Shown here: positions 1-6,355 of the stretch, in pieces
How positions within the stretch are numbered: position 1 is the stretch's first letter
Layout of the letters: the number at the start of each line of letters is the position of its first letter
Assembly: GCA_002773655.1 (NCBI GenBank)
Contig: PFAR01000037.1
Span: 1 to 13,532, forward strand
DNA: 13,532 bases
Source: Candidatus Falkowbacteria bacterium CG10_big_fil_rev_8_21_14_0_10_43_10
GTDB lineage: Bacteria > Patescibacteriota > Patescibacteriia > Patescibacteriales > XYC2-FULL-47-12
Direction: 5' to 3'
Program-made: the position numbers and the translations under genes
The notes under the pieces: generated by a model
Told to the model about the DNA's origin: nothing
The model's database searches: none
The model's input: the letters and a program-made list of their open reading frames with translations, nothing else

Positions 1-295
1 GTTGTTATGGAATATCCGGAAGATAAAGAAAAGGAGATGGCGGAGGTGGCCGCAGAAAGCGCGAAACATCTGTCCAAAAAATTAAATAAACCCGTTATAA
101 CGGAAGATACCGGCTTGTATTTTAAGGCTTACAATAATTTTCCCGGAGGCGGATGCGATGCCTTATGACCATATTTTTATACCGGAAGGCTACAAAAAAA
201 TGATTGTACAAATGAGCCTGAAAGAAAAAAATTCTTTTTCCCAACGCGGCAAAGCGGCGAGAAAGTTGGGGGAATATTTACGGAATAAAAAATAA
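1..295 (+). pseudogene. rdgB: RdgB/HAM1-type XTP/dITP pyrophosphatase, 5'-truncated by window and internally deleted
   Basis: The family hydrolyses non-canonical purine NTPs (ITP, dITP, XTP) to the monophosphate, keeping them out of DNA and RNA. Frame 1 enters from the left edge and reads a typical HAM1 middle, including the conserved ITEDTGLYFKAYNNFPG segment (its Asp belongs to the active site), then stops at a TGA at 166-168. In frame 2 from about 152 the HAM1 C-terminus follows at once: DAMPYDHIFIPEG, then the basic S-Q-R-G-K-A-A-R-K tail, ending in TAA at 293-295. In intact relatives about 60 residues separate these blocks, so a large piece is missing and the frame has shifted. The remaining halves are well conserved, so the event is recent or is an assembly artefact. 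The start lies outside the window. Confidence 0.85.
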
Positions 296-311
296 TTTTA
301 ACTTAAAACTT

Positions 312-725
312 ATGGCTGATTGCGTTTTCTGCAAAATTATAAAAGGCGAACTGCCAAGCTATAAAGTTTATGAAGACGATTTAATAATGGCTTTTTTAGA
401 TATTAATCCGATTAATAAAGGACATACTCTAGTAGTGCCGAAAGAGCATTATAAGAGCACCCTAGAAACGCCGGACGACTTAGTTAAACACCTCGCCGTG
501 ATAACCAATAAAATTTCCCGGGCTGTGCTGAAGGCCACTGGCGCGCGCGCCTGCAATATCGGCATCAATAACGGCGCCGAATCAGGGCAGATTATTTTCC
601 ATACTCATTGGCACATTATGCCGCGCTTTGCCGGAGACGGCTATGAGCTATGGAAAGGAAAAGACACGACCTATGGAGAAGGGGAGATTGAGAGTGTTGC
701 CAAAAAAATTGCGGATAATATATAA
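312..725 (+). CDS. HIT-family (Hint-type) nucleotide hydrolase/transferase
   Basis: A 137-residue protein of normal length for the Hint branch of the histidine-triad superfamily, which hydrolyses adenosine phosphoramidates or dinucleoside polyphosphates in the cytosol. The start reads MADCVFCKI, with the C4/C7 pair seen in many bacterial zinc-binding HIT proteins. The nucleotide-binding core is near residues 28-46 (DINPINKGHTLVVPKEH). The histidine triad HTHWHIMPR has H97, H99 and H101, with H99 the expected nucleophile. The gene starts 16 bases after the broken rdgB, suggesting a former shared transcript of nucleotide-sanitising genes. No SD precedes the ATG. Family assignment is firm; the substrate is not determinable. 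Confidence 0.95.
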   Translation: MADCVFCKIIKGELPSYKVYEDDLIMAFLDINPINKGHTLVVPKEHYKSTLETPDDLVKHLAVITNKISRAVLKATGARACNIGINNGAESGQIIFHTHWHIMPRFAGDGYELWKGKDTTYGEGEIESVAKKIADNI

Positions 726-848
726 ATTCCAAGCCTTAAATTCCAAATACCAAAAAAATCGTAAAATTTAAAATTTAAATTATAAAAATATCTTTAGAAT
801 TTATAATTTATAATTTTTTTGGAATTTGGTGCTTAAAATTTGAAATTT
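724..848. repeat. AT-rich imperfect inverted repeat after the HIT gene
   Basis: Two 36-base arms, 724-759 and 813-848, match at 28 of 36 positions when one is reverse-complemented; the arms begin with AAATT and end with CCAAAAAAAT. The sequence between them is almost pure A/T and also partly self-complementary. The left arm overlaps the HIT stop codon. It could fold as a long hairpin ending HIT transcripts, or be an intergenic repeat unit. No coding capacity is visible. Confidence 0.7.
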
Positions 849-864
849 TTATAACTTTTATTTT

Positions 865-915
865 ATGAACAAACTTCTAGTAACCGGTGGCGCCGGATTC
901 ACCCGCCTACGCTAA
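865..915 (+). pseudogene. Relict start of a second sugar-nucleotide epimerase/dehydratase
   Basis: An ATG at 865 opens MNKLLVTGGAGF, the Rossmann-fold start (GGxGFIG) of short-chain sugar-nucleotide dehydratases and epimerases. After twelve residues it runs into a palindromic repeat and stops at 913-915. The complete gene starting at 956 opens with a similar peptide (MRLLITGGCGF) but different bases, so this is not a tandem copy; it looks like the residue of a paralogue that once stood here. It is too short to function. Confidence 0.65.
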
Positions 916-935
916 AGCTTCGGCGGACAAGTCGG
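898..935 (-). repeat. Dispersed palindromic repeat, copy A
   Basis: On the minus strand this reads CTTGTCCGCCGAAG, then TTTAGC, then GTAGGCGG, with complementary CCGCC/GGCGG ends. It resembles copy B near 12482-12524 on the other strand, which shares CTTGTCCGCC at one end and GTAGGCG in the middle. The element sits exactly where the relict epimerase reading frame is lost. Two related copies 11.6 kb apart point to a genome-wide repeat family. Confidence 0.6.
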
Positions 936-955
936 CTTAAATTAATTTAAATACT

Positions 956-1960
956 ATGAGATTACTTATAACTGGCGGATGTGGGTTTATCGGTTCCAAT
1001 TTTATCCACTACTGGTTAAAAAAATATCCCAATGATCAGATTGTAAACTTAGATCTTTTGACCTACGCGGGCAATTTGGAAAATTTGCGCGATGTTGAAA
1101 ATAACCCAAACTACAAATTTGTTCAGGGCGATATAAGCGATTTAGAAAAAAACAAAAATTTATTGCGGGACGAAAAAATAGAGGTGGTTGTAAATTTTGC
1201 GGCTGAATCGCACAATGGCCGGGCGATGATTGAGCCGGATATTTTTGTAAAGACCAATGTGCTTGGCACGCAGATGCTTTTGGAAGCTGCTAAAGACGCC
1301 AGCATACAGCGTTTTCACCATATTTCAACTTGCGAAGTATTCGGCGATCTGGCGCTGGATGAAGAGCGGGCATTTAAAGAAGATGATCCATATAGGCCAA
1401 AAACTCCGTATAATTCAACTAAGGCTGGCGCCAATCATGAAGTGATGGCTTATTATCATACTTTTAAACTGCCGGTGACTATCAGCCATTGTTCTAACAA
1501 CTATGGGCCATACCAATTTCCGGAAAAAGTGATACCGCGGTTTATCACGAATGCTTTGCAGAATCAGGAACTGCCCTTGTTTAAAAGCAGTTTGAATAAA
1601 AGGGAATGGCTGCACACTGAAGACCATTGCCGGGCGATAGATATGATTATTAAAAAAGGGCGGGTGGGCGAAGCTTACAATATCGGCAGCAATATTGAAA
1701 AAAGCGTGGAAGAAATTGCCGAGGCGGTTATAAGCAGATTAAATAAGCCGGCTTCATTAAAGACTTATGTTGAAGACCGCCCCGGCCATGATAGGCGATA
1801 TCTGCTGGATATTGCTAAAATCAAGAATGAACTTGACTGGCATCCAGAGATAGACTTTGAAAAAGGTATGGATAAAACAGTTAAATGGTATATTAAAAAT
1901 GAAAAATGGTGGCGGTCTTTATTAGGGAAGGGTTTTGTGGAAAATTATAAAAAACTATAA
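956..1960 (+). CDS. rfbB: dTDP-glucose 4,6-dehydratase-like enzyme (RfbB/RmlB family) with altered catalytic motif
   Basis: A 334-residue extended short-chain dehydrogenase/reductase, full length for RmlB, which converts dTDP-glucose to dTDP-4-keto-6-deoxyglucose. Visible: the NAD-binding GGCGFIG at 7-13; NLDLLTYAGN at 31-40, typical of RmlB; FAAESH near 81-86; the Y152-x3-K156 pair in TPYNSTKAG; NNYGPYQFPEKVIP at 181-194; REWLHTEDHCRAID near 216-229; and RPGHDRRY at 275-282. The usual catalytic T-D-E of RmlB reads T125-C126-E127 (STCEVFGDL), and the usual ESHVDRSI segment reads ESHNGRAMI. It stands first in an rfbB-rfbD-rfbA-galU row. The family is certain. The exact product is less so, because the Asp usually acting as general acid is Cys. 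No SD precedes the ATG. Confidence 0.85.
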   Translation: MRLLITGGCGFIGSNFIHYWLKKYPNDQIVNLDLLTYAGNLENLRDVENNPNYKFVQGDISDLEKNKNLLRDEKIEVVVNFAAESHNGRAMIEPDIFVKTNVLGTQMLLEAAKDASIQRFHHISTCEVFGDLALDEERAFKEDDPYRPKTPYNSTKAGANHEVMAYYHTFKLPVTISHCSNNYGPYQFPEKVIPRFITNALQNQELPLFKSSLNKREWLHTEDHCRAIDMIIKKGRVGEAYNIGSNIEKSVEEIAEAVISRLNKPASLKTYVEDRPGHDRRYLLDIAKIKNELDWHPEIDFEKGMDKTVKWYIKNEKWWRSLLGKGFVENYKKL

Positions 1961-1965
1961 AAATA

Positions 1966-2035
1966 GGGTCTGTCAGAGAAGAGACCACCATGGCATTGCG
2001 CGATGGAAAAGATTTGTTAGTCTCCGGACAGACCC
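1966..2035. repeat. Nested inverted repeat between rfbB and rfbD
   Basis: Perfect 9-base arms GGGTCTGTC (1966-1974) and GACAGACCC (2027-2035) enclose a second pair, GAGAC (1981-1985) and GTCTC (2020-2024). The left arm lies just after the rfbB stop. There is no T-tract, so it is not an ordinary terminator. It may be a repeat unit or a structured leader for the small frame or for rfbD. Confidence 0.5.
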
Positions 2036-2139
2036 AAAAAGTGCTTGAAACACAACCCGAGACAGGTATACGCGTGGCTACCTCCCCGACTTCTGGCAAA
2101 TACTATATCTCAGGTTGCAATTATATAATAAACTACTAA
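1990..2139 (+). CDS. Possible small protein (49 aa), unrecognised
   Basis: An ATG frame between rfbB and rfbD that fills most of a 203-base gap. It encodes 49 residues with a protein-like composition, including GIRVATSPTSGKYYISG, and no obvious hydrophobic segment. The base composition is more GC-rich than the spacers on either side. No convincing SD precedes it, and the first third overlaps an inverted repeat, so it could equally be the remnant of a longer gene or chance. I do not recognise a family. Confidence 0.25.
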   Translation: MALRDGKDLLVSGQTQKVLETQPETGIRVATSPTSGKYYISGCNYIINY

Positions 2140-2163
2140 AACACGATAGTCAATACATGATTT

Positions 2164-3006
2164 ATGTCCAAAGTATTAATAATTGGTTCTTCAGGAATGC
2201 TGGGGCAGGAACTGTTAAAAGTTTTTCCGGATGCCGTCGGTTGGGACCGGGGAGAAATTAATATCGTAAACGAAACGCAAGTAAACGACAAACTAAAAAA
2301 CTTGCAACCTGATATAATCATCAACTGTGCCGCCTACAACGCTGTTGACGATTGCGAAAACGAAGCCGGTTTTGCCTTAGCTAAAAAAATAAATGGGGGA
2401 GCGCTCGGCTATTTAGCTGATGCTTGTTTAGAACTCAAGGCAACGTTAGTTCATTACTCAACCAACTACGTTTTTGATGGCGAGAAAGAACAAGGTTATG
2501 CCGAAGACGCTGAATCAAAGCCAATTTCCAAATACGGTGAATCAAAATTACTCGGGGAACAAGAAATGTTGCGCCGGCCGAATTTAAAATATTACATCAT
2601 CCGCACCTCCAAACTATTTGGACAAAAAGGCAAAAGCGAATTAGCCAAAGAAAATTTTTTTGACGTGATGATAAAATTATCAGAGAAAAAACGCGAGTTA
2701 AAAGTCGTGGATGAAGAATTAAGCAACTTCACCTACGCGCCGGATTTAGCTTTGGCAACTAAAGAATTGCTGAAAAAACAGTGCGATTATGGCATCTACC
2801 ATATAACCAACGAAGGACCTTGCACTTGGTATCAAAGCGCCAAAACATTGTTTGACATCTTAGGCAAAGATGTTAAGCTGATACCAGTTAGCGCAGATGA
2901 ATTTTCCCGCCCAGCGGCGAGGCCGAAATACGCGGTTTTGAATAATAACAAACTGCCGAAGTTGAGGAATTATAAAGAAGCGCTGCGAGATTATTTAAAT
3001 AAATAA
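2164..3006 (+). CDS. rfbD: dTDP-4-dehydrorhamnose reductase (RfbD/RmlD family)
   Basis: A 280-residue NAD(P)H-dependent reductase for the last step of dTDP-L-rhamnose synthesis, of normal length. Motifs: GSSGMLG at 8-14 (dinucleotide binding); NCAAYNAVDDCE near 54-65, matching the family AAYTAVDKAE; STNYVFDG at 99-106; the Y124-x3-K128 catalytic pair in YGESKLLGE; IRTSKLFG near 146-153; and RPAARPKYAVLNNNKL near 249-264, matching the usual RPxxSxLxxxKL. In the STDYVFDG motif the Asp is Asn here. It lies between rfbB and rfbA, supporting the pathway role. The rfbC epimerase needed to complete rhamnose is absent from the window, so it may be elsewhere or the sugar may differ. No SD is visible. 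Confidence 0.92.
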   Translation: MSKVLIIGSSGMLGQELLKVFPDAVGWDRGEINIVNETQVNDKLKNLQPDIIINCAAYNAVDDCENEAGFALAKKINGGALGYLADACLELKATLVHYSTNYVFDGEKEQGYAEDAESKPISKYGESKLLGEQEMLRRPNLKYYIIRTSKLFGQKGKSELAKENFFDVMIKLSEKKRELKVVDEELSNFTYAPDLALATKELLKKQCDYGIYHITNEGPCTWYQSAKTLFDILGKDVKLIPVSADEFSRPAARPKYAVLNNNKLPKLRNYKEALRDYLNK

Positions 3007-3007
3007 C

Positions 3008-3087
3008 ACCCCTCTGCCCTTCGGGCATCTCCCCTTAGTAAGGGAAGAAATTATTCCCCTCCTTACCAAGGAGGGGTTAGGGGAGGT
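3008..3087. repeat. GC-rich palindromic repeat between rfbD and rfbA
   Basis: Three stem-loops in a row: TGCCC/GGGCA (3015-3027, loop TTC); CCCTTA-G-TAAGGG (3032-3044); and the perfect 9-base stem CCCCTCCTT-acc-AAGGAGGGG (3056-3076). It begins just after the rfbD stop and ends in the AGGGGAGGT that precedes rfbA. It has the look of a REP/MITE-type intergenic repeat. Without a T-run it is not a clear intrinsic terminator, though it could weaken read-through or stabilise RNA ends. Confidence 0.7.
3079..3087 (+). promoter_or_regulatory. Strong ribosome binding site of rfbA, supplied by the repeat
   Basis: AGGGGAGGT ends 5 bases before the rfbA ATG at 3093. It is the right-hand end of the palindromic repeat and gives rfbA an SD that rfbB, rfbD and galU lack. 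Confidence 0.7.
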
Positions 3088-3092
3088 AAAAT

Positions 3093-3818
3093 ATGCGCGG
3101 CATTGTATTATCCGGCGGCTCTGGCACTCGCCTAAGTCCGCTGACTAAAATTACATCGAAACAACTGCTGCCGGTTTATAATAAGCCGATGATTTATTAT
3201 CCTTTAAATACGCTGATTAAGGCCGGCATTAAAGAAATTTTAATCATAGTAACGCCGGAAAGGGCGGGGGATTACCTGAATTTATTAGGTTCAGGCAGAC
3301 AGTTCGGTTGCAAATTCACCTACGAAATACAGGATAAGCCCAAGGGCATTGCCGAAGCGTTTATCATCGGAGAAAATTTTATTGACAATGAAAGCGTCTG
3401 TATGGTATTGGGGGATAATATTTTTGAGGATGATTTGTCGGAAGAAATAAAAAGCTTTAAGCGCGGCGGAAAAATATTCGCCAAGGTAGTTTCGGATCCG
3501 GAGCGCTTTGGGATCGTGGAATTTGATAAAAATATGAAGGCTATTTCTATAGAAGAAAAGCCAACCAAACCTAAAAGCAACTATTGCGTAACCGGGCTCT
3601 ACATCTATGATAACCGCGTGGTGGAAATCGCTAAAAATTTGGAACCGTCCAGCCGTTTAGAATACGAAATAACCGACGTTAACAAAAAATATCTGGAATT
3701 GGGCGAACTGGAAGTGGCGATGGTAAAAGGGGAGTGGATTGACGCCGGAACTTTTGACAGTTTATTATTGGCGCAAAATCTAGCGAAAGAAAAACTGGCG
3801 GATAAACTTATAATATAA
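3093..3818 (+). CDS. rfbA: Glucose-1-phosphate thymidylyltransferase, short form (RfbA/RmlA)
   Basis: A 241-residue nucleotidyltransferase that makes dTDP-glucose from glucose-1-phosphate and dTTP, the first step of dTDP-deoxysugar synthesis. The N-terminus carries GGSGTRLSPLT (8-18) and SKQLLPVYNKPMIYYPL (22-38), diagnostic for RmlA. Also visible are LGDN at 106-109 (metal-binding Asp108), SIEEKPTKPKSNY near 152-164 and WIDAGT at 215-220. It is about 50 residues shorter than the classical 290-residue enzyme, lacking the C-terminal helical part that carries the allosteric dTDP-rhamnose site, as in the short RmlA group. It sits between rfbD and galU, and the strong SD fixes the start. Confidence 0.93.
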   Translation: MRGIVLSGGSGTRLSPLTKITSKQLLPVYNKPMIYYPLNTLIKAGIKEILIIVTPERAGDYLNLLGSGRQFGCKFTYEIQDKPKGIAEAFIIGENFIDNESVCMVLGDNIFEDDLSEEIKSFKRGGKIFAKVVSDPERFGIVEFDKNMKAISIEEKPTKPKSNYCVTGLYIYDNRVVEIAKNLEPSSRLEYEITDVNKKYLELGELEVAMVKGEWIDAGTFDSLLLAQNLAKEKLADKLII

Positions 3819-3823
3819 ATCTC

Positions 3824-3879
3824 CTACTAATTACTAATCACTTACTAATATACGAATAATATCCATTCGTAATTAGTAG
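3824..3879. repeat. Nested inverted repeat between rfbA and galU
   Basis: Perfect 11-base arms CTACTAATTAC (3824-3834) and GTAATTAGTAG (3869-3879) enclose a further ACGAAT/ATTCGT pair (3852-3857 and 3865-3870). The right arm ends three bases before a possible GTG start of galU. No T-run follows on the + strand. It is AT-rich and may be a cruciform or mRNA hairpin. Confidence 0.65.
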
Positions 3880-3902
3880 TAGTGAAAATTACACAAAATC
3901 GT

Positions 3903-4769
3903 ATGAGTATAATAAAGAAGGCGATTATTCCCGTCGCCGGCGCCGGAACCAGGTTCCTGCCTGCTACTAAGGCCCAACCCAAAGAAATGCTGCCGATTAT
4001 CGACAAGCCGGTGGTGCAATATATCGTAGAAGAGGCGGTTAAGAGCGGCATTGAAGACATTATTTTAGTTACCGGCCCGTCCAAGGTCTCTATTGAAAAC
4101 CATTTTGATTATAACTACGAATTGCAAAATTTCTTAAAAAAACAGGGGAAGAAAAAAGACGCGGCGGCGGTTAAAGATATCGCCGATATGGCTAATTTTA
4201 TTTATGTGCGGCAAAAGGGGCCTTATGGCAACGGCACACCGGTCTTAAACTGCCGCCATGTTATAGGGGATGAGCCATTCGCGGTTATTTGGGGCGATGA
4301 TTTATTTGTCGGCGAGGGCAAGCCGCGCCTGAAGCAATTAATGGAAGCCTACGAAAAATACACTGACCCGATTTTAAGCTGCATTGAAGTGAACGATGAG
4401 GGAACGAACAAATACGGCATCATTGACGGCCTAAAAGTGGAAAAGGATATTATCCAGGTAAAAAATATTATAGAAAAACCCGGGCCAAAAAAAGCGCCTT
4501 CGCGCTGGGGCAGCATCGGCGCTTATATTTTAACGCCGGATATTTTTGATGTTTTGGCGAAAACAAAATTAGGCAAAGACGGCGAACTTTGGCTGGTGGA
4601 CGCGATTTTTGCTTTATCAAAAAAACGCCCGATTTACGCTAAAAAAATCAGAGGAAAATTTTATGATACCGGCTCAAAATTCGGCTGGCTGAAAGCTAAT
4701 ATTGATTTCGCGCTTGAACGAGATGACTTAAAAAATGATTTAAAAAAATATTTAAAGAGTATGATTTAA
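3903..4769 (+). CDS. galU: UTP--glucose-1-phosphate uridylyltransferase (GalU)
   Basis: Makes UDP-glucose from UTP and glucose-1-phosphate for cell-surface glycans. With the ATG at 3903 the protein has 288 residues, close to bacterial GalU, and opens MSIIKKAIIPVAG. Motifs: GAGTRFLPATKAQPKEMLPI (13-32), the nucleotide-binding signature; DKPVVQYIVEEA at 34-45; VRQKGPYGNGTPVL at 102-115, where many GalU have a GEPLGLGHAVL-like stretch; WGDD at 130-133; and IIEKPGP further on. An in-frame GTG at 3882 would add seven residues (MKITQNR). I prefer the ATG because the added residues are not family-like and the GTG abuts the inverted repeat, but neither start has an SD. It ends 22 bases from the convergent PEGA gene. 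Confidence 0.92.
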   Translation: MSIIKKAIIPVAGAGTRFLPATKAQPKEMLPIIDKPVVQYIVEEAVKSGIEDIILVTGPSKVSIENHFDYNYELQNFLKKQGKKKDAAAVKDIADMANFIYVRQKGPYGNGTPVLNCRHVIGDEPFAVIWGDDLFVGEGKPRLKQLMEAYEKYTDPILSCIEVNDEGTNKYGIIDGLKVEKDIIQVKNIIEKPGPKKAPSRWGSIGAYILTPDIFDVLAKTKLGKDGELWLVDAIFALSKKRPIYAKKIRGKFYDTGSKFGWLKANIDFALERDDLKNDLKKYLKSMI

Positions 4770-4791
4770 TTCCCACTAATGTTCGTGAAAT

Positions 4792-6162
4792 TTACTTTAT
4801 TTCTAATTTATATAAGTTTCGCCCACTGTCCAGCCAACCGGTAAAATAAATAAAACGGCTGTCCGGGCTGATAATCGTTTCGGAAGTGTCCCGCCAATCT
4901 AATATTTGCATGGCGCTTAAATAAATCCAGTCCTTAAGTTCAATGGCATTGATGCCGCCGGCAGTATTATAAATAAGATGGTTATTATCCGGGTGCCAGA
5001 TGGCTTTATCAATCCGCTCGCTTATTCTCATGAGGAGCGTTTTGTTTTTTCTGCCAATATCGTAAAGCCATACTTCATAATCGTTCCAATAAAGCATTGT
5101 TTCGCTGTTTATCAGGAAAAAATCCCGCAAGTTGCTGATTGAATCCTGCAGGGGAAAAATCGACCAAGGATCGATTGTATATAAAATACAATGCTTCTCG
5201 TTATACAAATAAATTAATTTTTGCCCGGCGTTTAAAAAAATATAATTAAGCGCCGGCGGAATGGAAATTTTCTTGATAAGCTGTTTTTTATTAAGATCAT
5301 AAATTAATAAAGAACTGCTGTCTTCTTCTTTTTGCGTGGTATATAAATTATCGCTCTCAACCATAAAATCGCTGTTGCTGCCTTTATTTATGGTTAAGTC
5401 GATATTCTTTTGGGCGATATTTAATTGATGAATAATATTGCCGCGCTGGACATATATTTTATTATCGCTGAATGAATCCCATTTTAACCGGTCAATCCGT
5501 CCGGAAAAATAATTCCGCGCCTCTATTTCCTTGCGTCCGTTTTCCACGTTAAAAACCGGGTAATCATCCAGGGTTAAGGCAACTTTTTTATTGCTGGGCG
5601 ACCAGATTATTTCAAAACTCCCCTGGGCGATTGATATATTTAAATCTAAGGGAATTTTTTTGGTTTGTCCGCTGGACAAATCTATAATTAATAAATTTTC
5701 CCCAGCCACTGCCGCCAACTTGTTTTTATCCGGAGACATTCCTTGCCCGAGCACCTCATTGGAGTCTATAAGCTGCGGCTCCGCTTTCTTAAAAAGAAGA
5801 GGGTCGTCCAATATTACGGTTTGGCCGGGATTTATCTCCACCTTCCGGCGGTAATCGTAATATCCCTCTTTGCTTAAAGTAATTTCATATTCATCAGGCA
5901 GCAAATTTCTTAATTTATTCGGAGTGGTCATCTTCTCATCTTTATAAAAAAAATCATAAAACCAATTATATTTTTTTTTATCTCCCAAATCAATAGAGGC
6001 GCCTTTGGGCTCGCTTTCAATAATAAGAATTCCGGTCCGCTGGACTTTTCCGGAATTAAAATCAAACTCATAACCGGCCGCGTAAAAAGAGATGGCTGGC
6101 GCTAAAATAAAAAAAAGGAGTATAAAAATAATATATAATATGCGTCTATGCCACAGCGTCAT
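4792..6162 (-). CDS. Membrane-anchored PEGA-domain protein with beta-propeller-like region
   Basis: 456 residues. A basic start (MTLWHRR) is followed by one hydrophobic segment at about 8-28, which should anchor the protein with its bulk outside the membrane. Residues about 44-125 form a PEGA domain: GILIIESEPKGASIDLG, TTPNKLRNLLPDEYEITLSKEGY split by an insertion, then a closing NPGQTVILD strand. The rest has repeated WD40/TolB-like blade signatures (SPDKNKLAAV, WSPSNKKVALT, WHPDNNHLIYN, SPDSRFIYFTG), suggesting a propeller. The fold is well supported and the cellular role is unknown; binding to envelope glycans or proteins is a guess. No SD precedes the ATG, and no clear terminator lies in the 22-base gap before galU's end. 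Confidence 0.85.
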   Translation of the reverse strand: MTLWHRRILYIIFILLFFILAPAISFYAAGYEFDFNSGKVQRTGILIIESEPKGASIDLGDKKKYNWFYDFFYKDEKMTTPNKLRNLLPDEYEITLSKEGYYDYRRKVEINPGQTVILDDPLLFKKAEPQLIDSNEVLGQGMSPDKNKLAAVAGENLLIIDLSSGQTKKIPLDLNISIAQGSFEIIWSPSNKKVALTLDDYPVFNVENGRKEIEARNYFSGRIDRLKWDSFSDNKIYVQRGNIIHQLNIAQKNIDLTINKGSNSDFMVESDNLYTTQKEEDSSSLLIYDLNKKQLIKKISIPPALNYIFLNAGQKLIYLYNEKHCILYTIDPWSIFPLQDSISNLRDFFLINSETMLYWNDYEVWLYDIGRKNKTLLMRISERIDKAIWHPDNNHLIYNTAGGINAIELKDWIYLSAMQILDWRDTSETIISPDSRFIYFTGWLDSGRNLYKLEIK

Positions 6163-6188
6163 ATGTTCAAGATAATTTGTACGGGTTT

Positions 6189-6291
6189 ATCCAGCACCGT
6201 GCCCGAATACCCTGCGGTTTCTGCCGCAGGGATGAAGGGCTATCATCATTCTTGCCTCAGGGTTTAATACCCTGCGGTCAAGGTGCTGGAT
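6189..6291. repeat. MITE-like palindromic element between murA and the PEGA gene
   Basis: Perfect 10-base terminal inverted repeats ATCCAGCACC (6189-6198) and GGTGCTGGAT (6282-6291) bound a 103-base unit. Inside are a perfect 8-base hairpin, CCCTGCGG/CCGCAGGG (6210-6231), and a 13-base direct repeat, AATACCCTGCGGT, at 6206-6218 and 6266-6278. There is no reading frame of note. The 193-base gap otherwise holds the 3' side of murA and the upstream region of the PEGA gene, in which I see no strong promoter. Confidence 0.7.
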
Positions 6292-6355
6292 TTATTAGGA
6301 TATACGGATTCGTGTTAAGGAATTAGAGGCTGCTTAAAAACGTAAAGCTAAACTT

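Noticed and set aside
3882..3902. GTG start adding seven residues to GalU
   Set aside because: The extra residues are not GalU-like and directly abut the inverted repeat; kept only as an alternative.
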